Shown: positions 42,079-50,894 of the stretch, in pieces
Position numbering within the stretch: the stretch's first letter is position 1
How the letters are laid out: each line of letters starts with the position of its first letter
Assembly (NCBI GenBank): GCA_946481275.1
Contig: CAMLMV010000004.1
Coordinates: 124,001 to 188,000 of the forward strand
DNA from: an uncultured Massilia sp.
GTDB lineage: Bacteria > Pseudomonadota > Gammaproteobacteria > Burkholderiales > Burkholderiaceae
DNA: 64,000 nt
Reading direction: 5' to 3'
Made by a program: the position numbers and the translations under genes
The notes under the pieces: model-generated
Database searches by the model: none
What the model was told of the DNA's origin: nothing
What the model saw: the letters and a program-made list of their open reading frames with translations, nothing else

Positions 42079-42282
42079 ATTCGGGGTCAGAGCACATTAT
42101 TTTAAAGATTCGGGGTCAGAGCACATTTCCTAACAATTGCATCAGGAATAATGAATTTTTCTCCCGTAGAGGAGAAACGAGCGGGTTAGGACATCCGCCG
42201 AGGCGCAGAGACCTCGTTTCAACACGACGAAAAAATGTGCTCTGACCCCGAATTTAAAGAAAAAAGGGACCTGACCCCGAAT
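42079..42282. mobile_element. Short non-coding repeat element with nested inverted copies (REP/RAYT-type or MITE-like)
   Basis: This element sits in the 383-bp gap between argC and rpsI (41980-42362). Two direct copies of ATTCGGGGTCAGAGCACATT (42079-42098 and 42108-42127) face an exact inverted copy (42233-42253) and a shorter variant, CTGACCCCGAAT (42271-42282). Between the arms is an 8-bp hairpin, GAAACGAG (42174-42181) / CTCGTTTC (42213-42220). No reading frame is present. From memory, this repeat is widely scattered in Burkholderiales genomes next to IS200-like REP-associated transposases. I therefore read it as a non-autonomous element moved in trans. The flanks hold only the argC leader and the rpsI terminator. 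Confidence 0.75.
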
Positions 42283-42291
42283 TTGGGCAAC

Positions 42292-42325
42292 AAAAAAGCC
42301 GCCGGCTTTGCAGCGGGCGGCTTTT
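42292..42325 (-). terminator. Intrinsic terminator of the rplM-rpsI operon
   Basis: Reading minus, AAAAGCCGCC (42325-42316) pairs with GGCGGCTTTT (42303-42294), with a 12-nt loop and a run of six T. It lies 37 bp after the rpsI stop and isolates the operon from the repeat element and argC. Confidence 0.9.
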
Positions 42326-42362
42326 CGATTCGGCAGCAGCGCATAAGCGCTGCAGAATCCGA

Positions 42363-42755
42363 TTAACGCTTCGAGAATTGCTTTGCGCGACGTGCTTTGC
42401 GCAGACCAACTTTCTTACGCTCGACTTCACGGGCGTCACGGGTGACGAAACCGGCACGTGCCAGGTCGCCCTTCAGGCCTGCGTCGTAGTCGATCAGTGC
42501 ACGGGTGATGCCGTGGCGCACTGCACCTGCCTGGCCGGACTCGCCGCCGCCATGCACGTTGACCTTGATGTCGAAACGCTCGACGTTGCCGGTCAGTTCC
42601 AGCGGTTGACGGATGACCATCAGGCCGGTTTCGCGCGAGAAGTATTCGGCGGCCGGTTTGCCGTTCACGATGATCTGGCCGGTGCCAGCCTTGATGAACA
42701 CACGGGCCACTGCACTCTTGCGACGGCCGGTGCCGTAGTTGTAGTTACCGATCAT
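42363..42755 (-). CDS. rpsI: 30S ribosomal protein S9
   Basis: A 130-residue ribosomal protein whose basic C-terminal tail reaches the P-site tRNA. The N-terminal [19 protein letters not shown], central [20 protein letters not shown] and C-terminal [16 protein letters not shown] are diagnostic. The length is exactly that of the family. It follows rplM by 13 bp and ends at a strong terminator. Confidence 0.99.
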   Translation of the reverse strand: MIGNYNYGTGRRKSAVARVFIKAGTGQIIVNGKPAAEYFSRETGLMVIRQPLELTGNVERFDIKVNVHGGGESGQAGAVRHGITRALIDYDAGLKGDLARAGFVTRDAREVERKKVGLRKARRAKQFSKR

Positions 42756-42768
42756 GTCAGTTCCTTAC

Positions 42769-43197
42769 TTAGATTTCGAGTGCTTTGGGTTGCTGGGCAG
42801 CGTGCGGGTGCGTAGCTTCCGCATACACTTTCAGCTTCTTGATCATTGCGTAGCCCAGCGGGCCTTTCGGCAGCATGCCTTTGACGGCTTTTTCCAGGGC
42901 GCGGCCCGGGAAACGCTGTTGCATTTTCAGGAAGTTGGTTTCGTAGATACCGCCCGGGTAGCCCGAGTGACGGTAGTACTTCTTGTCGTTGGCTTTGGTG
43001 CCGGTCACGCGCAGTTTGCCTGCGTTGACGACGACGATGAAATCACCGGTATCGACGTGCGGAGTAAATTCCGGCTTGTGCTTGCCGCGCAGTCGGAGTG
43101 CCACTTCGCTGGCAACACGTCCGAGGACTTTGTCCGTCGCGTCAATCACGTACCAATCGCGCTGGACTTCATGGCCCTTAGCGGAAAAAGTTTTCAT
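42769..43197 (-). CDS. rplM: 50S ribosomal protein L13
   Basis: A 142-residue large-subunit protein, early in 50S assembly. The blocks [40 protein letters not shown] and [19 protein letters not shown] are typical. It is the first gene of rplM-rpsI, with a good sigma-70 promoter about 110 bp upstream. The leader of about 100 nt could carry autoregulatory structure, but I could not define one. Confidence 0.99.
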   Translation of the reverse strand: MKTFSAKGHEVQRDWYVIDATDKVLGRVASEVALRLRGKHKPEFTPHVDTGDFIVVVNAGKLRVTGTKANDKKYYRHSGYPGGIYETNFLKMQQRFPGRALEKAVKGMLPKGPLGYAMIKKLKVYAEATHPHAAQQPKALEI

Positions 43198-43306
43198 GTT
43201 GACTTCCTATGTATAGGGAATTAATGCTCGAATGGTGGTTCCGCGGGCGATACGACTTCGCGGACTCTGCCTTATTGTCTTTTCCCGAGCAAATGGAAAG
43301 CCCACG

Positions 43307-43336
43307 ACTATAGCCGATTCCTCACCCGACAGTCAA
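43307..43336 (-). promoter_or_regulatory. Sigma-70 promoter of rplM-rpsI
   Basis: Reading minus, TTGACT (43336-43331) and TATAGT (43312-43307) are separated by 18 bp. Both hexamers differ from consensus by one base. It is placed about 110 bp before the rplM ATG in a gap that must hold this promoter. Confidence 0.75.
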
Positions 43337-43455
43337 GATGCACCAGACTGGAGCCAGCGCAAGGACATCCATGCCGGATCATGCAATTTTGCAACTTTTC
43401 ATTGACCGCGAAATCGATGACAAATTAGTATGACCCGCATCAAAGAGGAGACTGC

Positions 43456-44883
43456 TTGTTGAAATCGATCCTGCTCCTGGGTGCGCTGCTGGCGGCCACC
43501 CTCCCGGCCACGGCCGCGCCGGCGGACACGCCGGCAAAAGCGCGCAGCTGCCACCTGCCCGGCGTCGAGGAAGCCCTGCGCTGCCTCACCCTGCCCGTCC
43601 CGCTCGAACCCGGCAAACCCGCCACCCTGAACCTGCACGTGACGATCGCCCCCGCCCTGCGCCAGGGCGCGCGGCCGGATCCGCTGTTCGTTCTGGCCGG
43701 CGGTCCCGGCGAAGCGGGCAGCGACGTGCTCCCCCTGCTGGGCACCGCCTTCAAGCGCGTGCGCGCCACGCGCGACATCGTGTTCATCGACCAGCGCGGC
43801 ACGGGACTGTCCGGCAAGCTCGAATGCGCATCCGACGCCGACGCGGACGCGCAGCTGAGCGATGCCGATGCCGACGCCGCCCTGCGCCGCTGCATCGCGG
43901 CCAGCAAGGCCCCGTTCGCCGCGTACACGACGGCCGCCGCCGCGCGCGACATCGAGTCGGTGCGCCGCGCGCTGGGCTACGACAGGATCAATTTGTGGGG
44001 CGGCTCGTACGGCACCCGCCTCGCGCAGGCCTATGCGCGCGCCTACCCCGCCGGCGTGCGCGCCCTGCTGCTCGACGCCGTCGCCGCACCCGACCAGGTG
44101 ATCCCGGCCGGGGGCCGCGACAGCCAGGCCGCGCTCGACCAGCTGTTCGCCCAGTGCGCCAGGGATGCCGCCTGCGCCCGCGCCTATTCGAACCTGCGCG
44201 GCGAATTCGACGCGCTCGTCGGCAAGCTCGATGCCGCCCCGCTGACGCTGAACCTGCCCGACCCGCGCACGGCGCGCCAGGTCGACGTCACGATGACGAG
44301 CGCGCGCCTGCTCGACACCGTGCGCAACATGCTGTACGCGCCGGCCGACGCGCGCCGCCTCCCGTTCCTCGTGCACAGCGCCAGCGCGGGCCGCTGGCAG
44401 CCGTTCGTCGCGCGCCGCAACCTGGCCGCCGACTTTTCCCCCGACGGCTCGCCGGCCACCCTGCTGCACCTGGCCGTCGTCTGCGCCGAGGACATGCCGC
44501 GTTTTACGCCCGCGCTGGCCGCGAGCGACGCGAGTCCGCTCACGCGCACGCTGGCCGACCGCCTGCGCGGGCTGTGCCGCGCCATGAACGTGCCGGCCGT
44601 GCCGGAGACGCCCCCCACGCGCATCGCGGCGCCCGTGCTGCTGCTGTCCGGCGCCCTCGACCCCGTCACGCCGCCGCGCCGCGCCCAGGACGCCGCCCGC
44701 TTCATGGACCATGCGCAGCTGCTGACGGCGCCGAACGCGGGCCACGGCGTGTCGCAACTGGGCTGCGCGCCACGCCTGCTGCGCACCTTCCTCGACCGGC
44801 CCGAAGCGAAAGTCGACGGCGCCTGCCTGAACGAGATCCCGGCCCCGACCTTCCAGCTCGGCAGCGCCGGACCGCAACCCTGA
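43456..44883 (+). CDS. Exported alpha/beta-hydrolase peptidase (proline iminopeptidase/tripeptidyl aminopeptidase type)
   Basis: A 475-residue serine hydrolase. It begins with TTG (43456), preceded by GAGGAG at ideal spacing; no ATG lies near the signal peptide (residues 1-21, ending ATA-AP). The oxyanion region is FVLAGGPGEAGSD, and IDQRGTGLSG follows. Nucleophile S184 sits in NLWGGSYGTRLAQAYA, the acid is in LLSGALDPVTPP, and the His is in APNAGHGVSQLG. This matches the TAP-like C-terminal peptidase group. It lies 16 bp before a NatA/NatB-like ABC transporter, so it may be the first gene of an ABC operon. The substrate is unknown. Confidence 0.92.
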   Translation: MLKSILLLGALLAATLPATAAPADTPAKARSCHLPGVEEALRCLTLPVPLEPGKPATLNLHVTIAPALRQGARPDPLFVLAGGPGEAGSDVLPLLGTAFKRVRATRDIVFIDQRGTGLSGKLECASDADADAQLSDADADAALRRCIAASKAPFAAYTTAAAARDIESVRRALGYDRINLWGGSYGTRLAQAYARAYPAGVRALLLDAVAAPDQVIPAGGRDSQAALDQLFAQCARDAACARAYSNLRGEFDALVGKLDAAPLTLNLPDPRTARQVDVTMTSARLLDTVRNMLYAPADARRLPFLVHSASAGRWQPFVARRNLAADFSPDGSPATLLHLAVVCAEDMPRFTPALAASDASPLTRTLADRLRGLCRAMNVPAVPETPPTRIAAPVLLLSGALDPVTPPRRAQDAARFMDHAQLLTAPNAGHGVSQLGCAPRLLRTFLDRPEAKVDGACLNEIPAPTFQLGSAGPQP

Positions 44884-44899
44884 ACACAGGCCTCTCTTT

Positions 44900-45634
44900 A
44901 TGATCGAAGCACAAGAAGTCCGCAAACAATTCGGCAGCGTGCAGGCGCTGGGAGGCGTCAGCTTCACGGCGCGCGACGGCCAGATCACCGCGCTGCTGGG
45001 CCCCAACGGCGCCGGCAAGACGACCCTGCTGCGCACCCTCGTCGGCATGCTCAAGCGCGACCACGGGACCATCGCCATCGACGGCATCGACCCGGAACGC
45101 GACCCGCTCGCCGTGCGCGCGAACATCGGCTTCCTGACCGACCAGTTCGGCCTGTACGAACGCCTGTCCACGCGCGAATACCTCACCTATTTCGGCGAGT
45201 TGAACGGCATGGACAAACGCGCGCTCGCCGCGCGCATCGACGACGTTTCGGAAATGCTCGCGATGGACGACATCCTGGAACGCCGCAGCAAGGGCTTTTC
45301 GCAGGGCCAGCGCATCAAGGTGGCCCTCGCGCGCGCGCTGCTGCACCGCCCGCGCCACCTGCTGCTGGACGAGCCCACGCGCGGCCTGGACGTGATGAGC
45401 ACGCGCGCCGTGCGCCACGCGCTGTCCACGCTGCGCCAGGAAGGCTGCTGCGTCGTGATGGCCACGCACGTGATGCAGGAGGTGAGTCATCTTTGCGACG
45501 ACGTGATCGTCATCGCCAAGGGCCACACGGTGGCGCAGGGTACGCCGGACGAGCTATGCCGGCGCACGGGCATCGCCAACCTGGAAGACGCGTTCGTCCG
45601 CCTGGTCGGCACCGACGAAGGGATCGTGGCATGA
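44900..45634 (+). CDS. ABC transporter ATP-binding protein, NatA-like
   Basis: A 244-residue ABC ATPase. Walker A is GPNGAGKTTLLRTLVGML (residues about 34-51), the signature is SKGFSQGQRIKVALARALLH, Walker B is LLLDEPTRGLDV, and the H-loop is VVMATHVM. The signature SQGQ is the variant seen in NatA-type exporters. It overlaps the permease start (ATGA). The pair is likely an exporter of sodium or of a hydrophobic compound; substrate prediction is not possible. The peptidase gene 16 bp upstream is probably in the same transcript. Confidence 0.93.
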   Translation: MIEAQEVRKQFGSVQALGGVSFTARDGQITALLGPNGAGKTTLLRTLVGMLKRDHGTIAIDGIDPERDPLAVRANIGFLTDQFGLYERLSTREYLTYFGELNGMDKRALAARIDDVSEMLAMDDILERRSKGFSQGQRIKVALARALLHRPRHLLLDEPTRGLDVMSTRAVRHALSTLRQEGCCVVMATHVMQEVSHLCDDVIVIAKGHTVAQGTPDELCRRTGIANLEDAFVRLVGTDEGIVA

Positions 45635-46812
45635 CCTCCAAATTCCTCGTCGTCTTCAAAAAAGAGTTCCGCGAATCGCTGCGCGACAGGCGCTCGCTCG
45701 GCCTCCTCGCCCTGTTCACCCTGATGTACCCGGTGCTGCTGGGCGTCCTGCTGCACCAGTGGATCGACCGCGCGACGAAGCCCGAGCGCGAAGGCATCGT
45801 GCTGGCCGTGATCGGCGGCGCGCAGGCGCCGACCTTGATGGCCCAGCTGAAGCAGAAGAACATCACCGTGCGCGACACGCCGCCCATGGAAGAAGCGGCG
45901 ATCGGCGACCTGCTGCGCGCCCACAAGGCCGCCGCCGTGCTGCGCCTGCCCGGCAAGTACGCGAGCGACTACGCCGCGATGCGGCCCGCGCGCATCGAAC
46001 TGTGGTACGACTCGTCGACGGAGCAGGACGGCCGGCGCGACGTCGAAGAGGTGTTGAACGCGTACGGCGCCAACATCGCCAGCGCGCGCCTGCTGGCGCA
46101 CGGCGTGTCGCCGGCCGCGCTGTCGCCCGTGCAGGTGCAGCGCTACGACACGGGCACGACGGCCGCGCGCTCGGCCGGCCTCATCGGCGGCATCCTCGGC
46201 TTCCTGTTCTTCCCCGCGTTCATCTGCGGACTGTCCGCGGCCGTGGATTCCACGGCGGGCGAACGGGAACGGCGTTCGCTCGAAGTGCTGATGGCGCAAC
46301 CGGTACGCACGTGGGAACTCGTCGCCGGCAAGTGGCTGGCCGCCGCCGCGCTGGCCGTCATCGGCATCACACTGGAGTTGATGCTGGCGCATGCGATTTT
46401 GTCGTGGATGCCGCTGGAAGAAATCGGCATGAGCTGGCGCGTGAGCTGGGGACGGCTGCTGCTCGTCTGCCTCGCGTCCGTGCCGCTGTCGCTGTTCGCG
46501 GCCGCCATGCAGATCGCGGTGGCGATGAACGCGCGCTCGTTCAAGGAAGCGCAGAGCGTGCTATCGATCGTGATGCTCGTGCCGATGCTGCCGGGACTCG
46601 CCGTGTCGATGCTGGAACTCAAAACGGCATCCTGGATGTACCTCGTGCCGATGCTGTCGAACCAGACCCTGCTCCGCGAGACGGCCAAGGGCGGCGACAT
46701 CGGCCTGCTGCCGTTCGTGCTGACGTTCCTGTGCTCCGCGCTCGCGGCGTGGGCGGCCGTCGCGTTTGCCGCGTGGCGCATGAAGAGCGAGCGTTACGTG
46801 CTGGCGGTCTGA
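45631..46812 (+). CDS. ABC-2 type permease, NatB-like
   Basis: A 393-residue permease. TM1 is near residues 22-42 (LGLLALFTLMYPVLLGVLL). A large extracytoplasmic loop of about 130 residues follows, and then a cluster of five or six TM segments from about residue 178 to 385 (LIGGILGFLFFPAFICGLSA and others). This TM1/large-loop/TM2-6 layout is the NatB/ABC-2 pattern. I start at the ATG at 45631, which overlaps the ATPase stop (ATGA). Upstream in-frame codons read through the ATPase gene in another frame and were rejected. Confidence 0.92.
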   Translation: MTSKFLVVFKKEFRESLRDRRSLGLLALFTLMYPVLLGVLLHQWIDRATKPEREGIVLAVIGGAQAPTLMAQLKQKNITVRDTPPMEEAAIGDLLRAHKAAAVLRLPGKYASDYAAMRPARIELWYDSSTEQDGRRDVEEVLNAYGANIASARLLAHGVSPAALSPVQVQRYDTGTTAARSAGLIGGILGFLFFPAFICGLSAAVDSTAGERERRSLEVLMAQPVRTWELVAGKWLAAAALAVIGITLELMLAHAILSWMPLEEIGMSWRVSWGRLLLVCLASVPLSLFAAAMQIAVAMNARSFKEAQSVLSIVMLVPMLPGLAVSMLELKTASWMYLVPMLSNQTLLRETAKGGDIGLLPFVLTFLCSALAAWAAVAFAAWRMKSERYVLAV

Positions 46813-47259
46813 GAGCGCCTGGCAAGACCTTTCGACATAGCGCCGGCCACCTTTGCGGGAAGGAGCGATCAAAATCACCGACTCGTATGTGCGTGACACG
46901 AAAATCCATTCGCTCCCGGCAGTGCGAACAATCGCAAAATCCCACCTTGCAGACGGCGGTATGCGCGGCCATAAAAGTCACACTTTTCCACAATAACCAG
47001 TAGCGTTGCGCAAGCACGATTTCCCACGAAAGTCTGTCCAAAATGTTACCATTAGACGATTAAAATATTGCAAATCCTTGTTCCGAGCAGGACCATAAAC
47101 GCATGAGCCGTAAAGTCATCCGGGATGTCGATTCGTCTCCCACCCCCTGCATTTCCAGCAACAGGACCAATACTACGAATACGGGCCGCGGCAAAGACTG
47201 CGCGCCGGGCACGCGTATGGCGCCACGTGCGTCCAACCCGACAATGACCCTGTCCTGAC
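46813..47259. other. 447-bp intergenic region upstream of vgrG
   Basis: No gene is firmly supported here. It holds a spaced inverted repeat, GGAGCGA (46862-46868) / TCGCTCC (46910-46916). An AT-rich patch at about 47041-47085 (GATTAAAATATTGC) may contain the vgrG promoter. A possible 51-codon frame at 47103-47258 ends one base before the vgrG ATG, but it lacks a ribosome-binding site and any recognisable character. The GC content is lower than in the flanking permease. Confidence 0.5.
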
Positions 47260-50058
47260 ATGGATTTCGCTACGTTGAGCGAAGCGCTCGGACGCTTCGG
47301 AACCGGCCTGTCCCAGCACGCGCGCCTCGTCACCCTGGCGAGTGCGCACGACGTCGCGCTGCCGCAGGCGCCGCTGGCCGAACGCGTACGTGGCCGCGAG
47401 GCCGTCAATGACCTGTACCGTTTCGACGTCGATGCGCTCAGTACGTCGACCGATCTCGAGCTCGACGGATTCCTGGGCGAAGAGCTGACCATCACGCTGC
47501 TGCAACCGGACGACTCGCGCCGCGCCTGGCACGGCATCTGCACCGCTGCCGAATGGCTGGGTGCCGACGGTGGCGTCGCCCGCTATCGCCTGCGTCTGGA
47601 GCCTGCGCTGGCCCTGCTGCGTCTGCGCCGCGACAGCTACATTTTCCAGAACAGGAATGTCCGCGACATCGTGACCGAACTGTTCGCCGACTATCCGCAG
47701 CTGCGCTTCGAATTCGACATCACGCAGGATCTACCGGCGCGCCCCATCTGCACGCAGTACCGCGAGAGCGACTACGACTTCTTCGTGCGGCTGCTGGCAT
47801 CGGAAGGATTGTCCTGGCGCTTCGAACACGACCAGGACAATGCGGACGACAGCGGCCAGGCACGCCACCGGCTCGTGATCTTCGACAGCGAAGCGCGCTT
47901 GCCCGCCACGCCGGGTAACCCCGCCATCCGCTTCCACGGCGTGCGCGCGACCGACACCGACGACGCCATCGATCGCTTCCGCATGTGCCGGCGCGTCCAG
48001 GCCAACGCGGTCTCGATCAGCAGCTGGGATCCGGTCCAGGTCCGGGCGCCCGCCGCCGAACAGCGGTCGAACCTCGATGCCGGCGACGTGCCGCCGCTGC
48101 AGGTCTACGACGGCGCGGGCGAGCGCATCGCCACCGATACCGGCACGGCCAACCTGCACAGCCGCCTCATGCTGCAGGCCCTGGAGCTGGACAACAAACT
48201 GTTCGAAGGCGAAGGCGCGGCTCGACGACTGGCGGCCGGCCACACCTTCGAACTGACGCAGCACGACCGCTACCCCGACGGCGAGAACGGCTTCAAGATC
48301 CTGTGGCTCGAGCACGAGGCACGCAACAACATCGGCGCCCGGATCGCGACGGCGGAGCGTAGCGGCATCGAACCGGGCACGTACCGCAATCGCTTCGGTT
48401 GCGTGCGCGACACCGTGGCTATCCTGCCCCGCGCGACTGCCCTGCCTCATCCTCGCACGGCACTCGGCCCGCAGACGGCGCTGGTAGTCGGCATACCGGA
48501 CAGTGTCGCCACGACCGGGCGCGACCACCAGGTCCGCGTGCAATTCGCCTGGCAGCGCGGCGCCGGCGCGAACCCCGGCAGCCTGGATCACGACACGGAC
48601 GACAAAGGCTGCGCGCCGGGCGACGATCGCTCCGGCACCTGGGTACGCGTGGTCGAAGCGCTGGCCGGTCCGAACTGGGGCACGCAATTCACGCCACGCA
48701 TCGGCACCGAAGTGCTGGTCGACTTCATCGACAACGACATCGACCGCCCGCTCGTGGTCGCCCAGCTGTACACGGGCGCCGATGCGCCGCCGTTCGCGGC
48801 CGGCGTCGATTCGGGCGTGAACCATGCCGGCACGATCTCCGGCATCCACACCCGCAGTTTCGACGGCAACGGTTTCAACCAGTGGCAGCTCGACGACACG
48901 CAAGGCCAGTTGCGCATGCGCCTGGCCACCAGCACGGCGGCGGCCCAGCTGAACCTCGGTTACCTGGTGGCGCAATCGCCCGGCTCGGCCCAGCGCGGCC
49001 CCTATCGCGGCAGCGGTTTCGAATTGCGCACCGACGCCTGGGCCGTGGTGCGCGGCGGCGAAGGCGTGCTCCTCACCACGCGTCTGCGCGGCGGACAGGG
49101 AACCGGCGTGACCTCGACGCAGATGGATGCGGCGGAGGCCATCGGCGCGCTGCAGGCCGCACAGTCCCTCGACAAGACCTTGCTCGACGCAGCCAAGGGG
49201 CAGCAGGCGTTGACCAGCGCCGCCGCGGTGCAGGCGCAGAAGGATTTGCTGGCCCGGATCGATCCGCAGGAAAAAGGTAAATTCGCAGGCGCGGTCGGCG
49301 GCCAGCAGGGGCTCAAGGCCAAGCCGGGATCGCGCGATCTCGACAGTGCCGCGCCCGTCGAGAAATTCGGGGCGCCGCTGGTGCTGATGGATGCCCAAGC
49401 CAACATCAACTGGGCGACGCCGGCCTCGACCGTGCTGTTCGCCGGGCAGCAGTTGCACTGGACGACGCAATCGGACCTCCACATGACTGCGGCATACACG
49501 GTCTCGTCGGTGGCGGCTGAGGCCACCGCGTTGTATTCGCACGAGGGTGGCATCCAGGTGTTCGCCGGCAACGGGCCAGTATCGCTGCAGGCGCATACGG
49601 ATGCGCTGGAGATCCTGGCGGACAAGGAAGTGACCGTCATTTCGGTGAATGACCGTATCGAGATCAAGGCATCAAAAAAGATTGTGCTTCAGGCAGGACA
49701 ATCTTCGGTAACGCTGGATGGGCAAAATATCACGTTCGCTTGTCCGGGGAACTTTACGGTGAAAGGTGGACAACATGTCCTTGATGGGGGCAAAGCAGCT
49801 CCCACCTCGTTCGTCCCCCTCCCCAGCAGTGTGGCCGCACTCTACAACCATACGATTCGCCTGATCGATTCCGCGGATGGATCTCCGCTCGACAACACGG
49901 CCTACTTCATGCGGCTCAGCAGCGGCGCTGTCTTCTTCGGGACCACGGATGAAACCGGTCTGACAGACATACCGCAAAGTAACAGTGCAGAAGCGGCAAA
50001 GGTATTGATCGGTCACGCGGCGATGAAGGAAATTGCAAAATTTAAGGGTGCCAAGTGA
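47260..50058 (+). CDS. vgrG: Type VI secretion system tip protein VgrG with C-terminal extension
   Basis: A 932-residue spike protein that trimerises at the tip of the Hcp tube and carries effectors. The gp27-like domain is at about 20-400 (VNDLYRFDVDALS, RPICTQYRESDYDFFVRLLA). The gp5-type OB fold is at about 405-510 (HQVRVQFAWQRG, GPNWGTQFTPRIGTEVLVDF). A DUF2345 beta-helix continuation is at about 630-850 (GAPLVLMDAQANINWATPAS, then ISVNDRIEIKASKKIVLQAG). The last 75 residues (NHTIRLIDSADGSPLDNTAY, GTTDETGLTDIP) look like a transthyretin-like adaptor domain. Base composition falls from about position 49,670 onward. No other T6SS genes lie in the window. It overlaps the next gene by 4 bp. 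Confidence 0.95.
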   Translation: MDFATLSEALGRFGTGLSQHARLVTLASAHDVALPQAPLAERVRGREAVNDLYRFDVDALSTSTDLELDGFLGEELTITLLQPDDSRRAWHGICTAAEWLGADGGVARYRLRLEPALALLRLRRDSYIFQNRNVRDIVTELFADYPQLRFEFDITQDLPARPICTQYRESDYDFFVRLLASEGLSWRFEHDQDNADDSGQARHRLVIFDSEARLPATPGNPAIRFHGVRATDTDDAIDRFRMCRRVQANAVSISSWDPVQVRAPAAEQRSNLDAGDVPPLQVYDGAGERIATDTGTANLHSRLMLQALELDNKLFEGEGAARRLAAGHTFELTQHDRYPDGENGFKILWLEHEARNNIGARIATAERSGIEPGTYRNRFGCVRDTVAILPRATALPHPRTALGPQTALVVGIPDSVATTGRDHQVRVQFAWQRGAGANPGSLDHDTDDKGCAPGDDRSGTWVRVVEALAGPNWGTQFTPRIGTEVLVDFIDNDIDRPLVVAQLYTGADAPPFAAGVDSGVNHAGTISGIHTRSFDGNGFNQWQLDDTQGQLRMRLATSTAAAQLNLGYLVAQSPGSAQRGPYRGSGFELRTDAWAVVRGGEGVLLTTRLRGGQGTGVTSTQMDAAEAIGALQAAQSLDKTLLDAAKGQQALTSAAAVQAQKDLLARIDPQEKGKFAGAVGGQQGLKAKPGSRDLDSAAPVEKFGAPLVLMDAQANINWATPASTVLFAGQQLHWTTQSDLHMTAAYTVSSVAAEATALYSHEGGIQVFAGNGPVSLQAHTDALEILADKEVTVISVNDRIEIKASKKIVLQAGQSSVTLDGQNITFACPGNFTVKGGQHVLDGGKAAPTSFVPLPSSVAALYNHTIRLIDSADGSPLDNTAYFMRLSSGAVFFGTTDETGLTDIPQSNSAEAAKVLIGHAAMKEIAKFKGAK

Positions 50059-50864
50059 ATAATCCATTTGAAATTCTCTTGCAGCCTACCGAAAAGAAAG
50101 CAGTTCACACCCAGAAGGTTGCGCTCGAGGGACAGTCGGGGCGATATCACATCGGTAAGCCAACGCGACCGAACATCGTCCACGATAACGGATTTCTTGA
50201 CGTGGAAGAGAAGCGCGCCCCAACGAAAGAAGATTATGAGCAGCTTTCGAAGTGGAAAAGAATGTTGTGGGGCGCAGAGCTTCTCTGCAATAACGAACTG
50301 CTCCGCAAAGCCACTACCAGCTTGACGGACAAATGCGCCAGCGGGGCTCTTCACGATGCCACTGCTGCCTACAGGCATTTTCTTGAGGGAAAAGGAAAGC
50401 CCTACACAGTCGACTATGAAAAATACCTCAGAGAGGATTCGGCCGCCCTCGAGCTGAAAGTCAAACTACGGAAAGATTTCCAAAAACACATGGAGATCAT
50501 CGGCAAGGACCGTGTAAAGTTCTCTGTCACCAGCGAGGCTTACGCCATCGGACCGGGAAAATTTGCCCAGTCTCCGGCAAGCGAAAACTGGCAAAAAACG
50601 ATCGGCGCCCATTATATCTGGATCAGTGCCGACGTTACCGTTACGACGAACAAATCGGCAGAAATAGTATATCGTGCCGACGTCACTATCCACATGGAAG
50701 ATAAATACAATTTCAATCCCGGGAAAAGTGACGAAAAAACGGGAATTGCCGATAAAGAAAACGGACGGTTCGAAGTGACTGGTTTAGGGCAACAATTCCT
50801 CACATACGGAACGGCGAAGCGCGAATGGGAATGGATCGAAGGACAACCTGCGCCCGAATTTTAA
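50055..50864 (+). CDS. Unknown protein coupled to vgrG, candidate T6SS effector
   Basis: A 269-residue protein I cannot assign to a family. The GTG start overlaps the vgrG stop (GTGA), giving tight translational coupling. It has no signal peptide or obvious TM segment. The N-terminal half is charged and helical (RAPTKEDYEQLSKWKRMLW). The C-terminal third is beta-rich and holds a distinctive block: NWQKTIGAHYIWISADV, then D216-K-Y-N-F-N-P-G (EDKYNFNPGKSD) and NGRFEVTGLGQQFLTYG. The D-x-Y-x-F-N-P-G motif looks like a conserved active or binding site. GC is clearly low (27 of 60 bases in 50641-50700). Position after a VgrG adaptor tail and before a small lipoprotein suggests a secreted antibacterial effector. 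This is inference. Confidence 0.6.
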   Translation: MNNPFEILLQPTEKKAVHTQKVALEGQSGRYHIGKPTRPNIVHDNGFLDVEEKRAPTKEDYEQLSKWKRMLWGAELLCNNELLRKATTSLTDKCASGALHDATAAYRHFLEGKGKPYTVDYEKYLREDSAALELKVKLRKDFQKHMEIIGKDRVKFSVTSEAYAIGPGKFAQSPASENWQKTIGAHYIWISADVTVTTNKSAEIVYRADVTIHMEDKYNFNPGKSDEKTGIADKENGRFEVTGLGQQFLTYGTAKREWEWIEGQPAPEF

Positions 50865-50894
50865 CGAGTCCAGTCACCTTGAGCAGTTATCTTC

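Noticed and set aside
42079..42282. CRISPR array
   Set aside because: There are direct and inverted copies of one repeat but no regular spacer length and only four units; a REP/MITE-like element fits better.
46862..46916. Inverted repeat GGAGCGA/TCGCTCC as a terminator or mobile element end
   Set aside because: Arms are 7 bp and 41 bp apart with no T-run or target duplication, so chance is likely.
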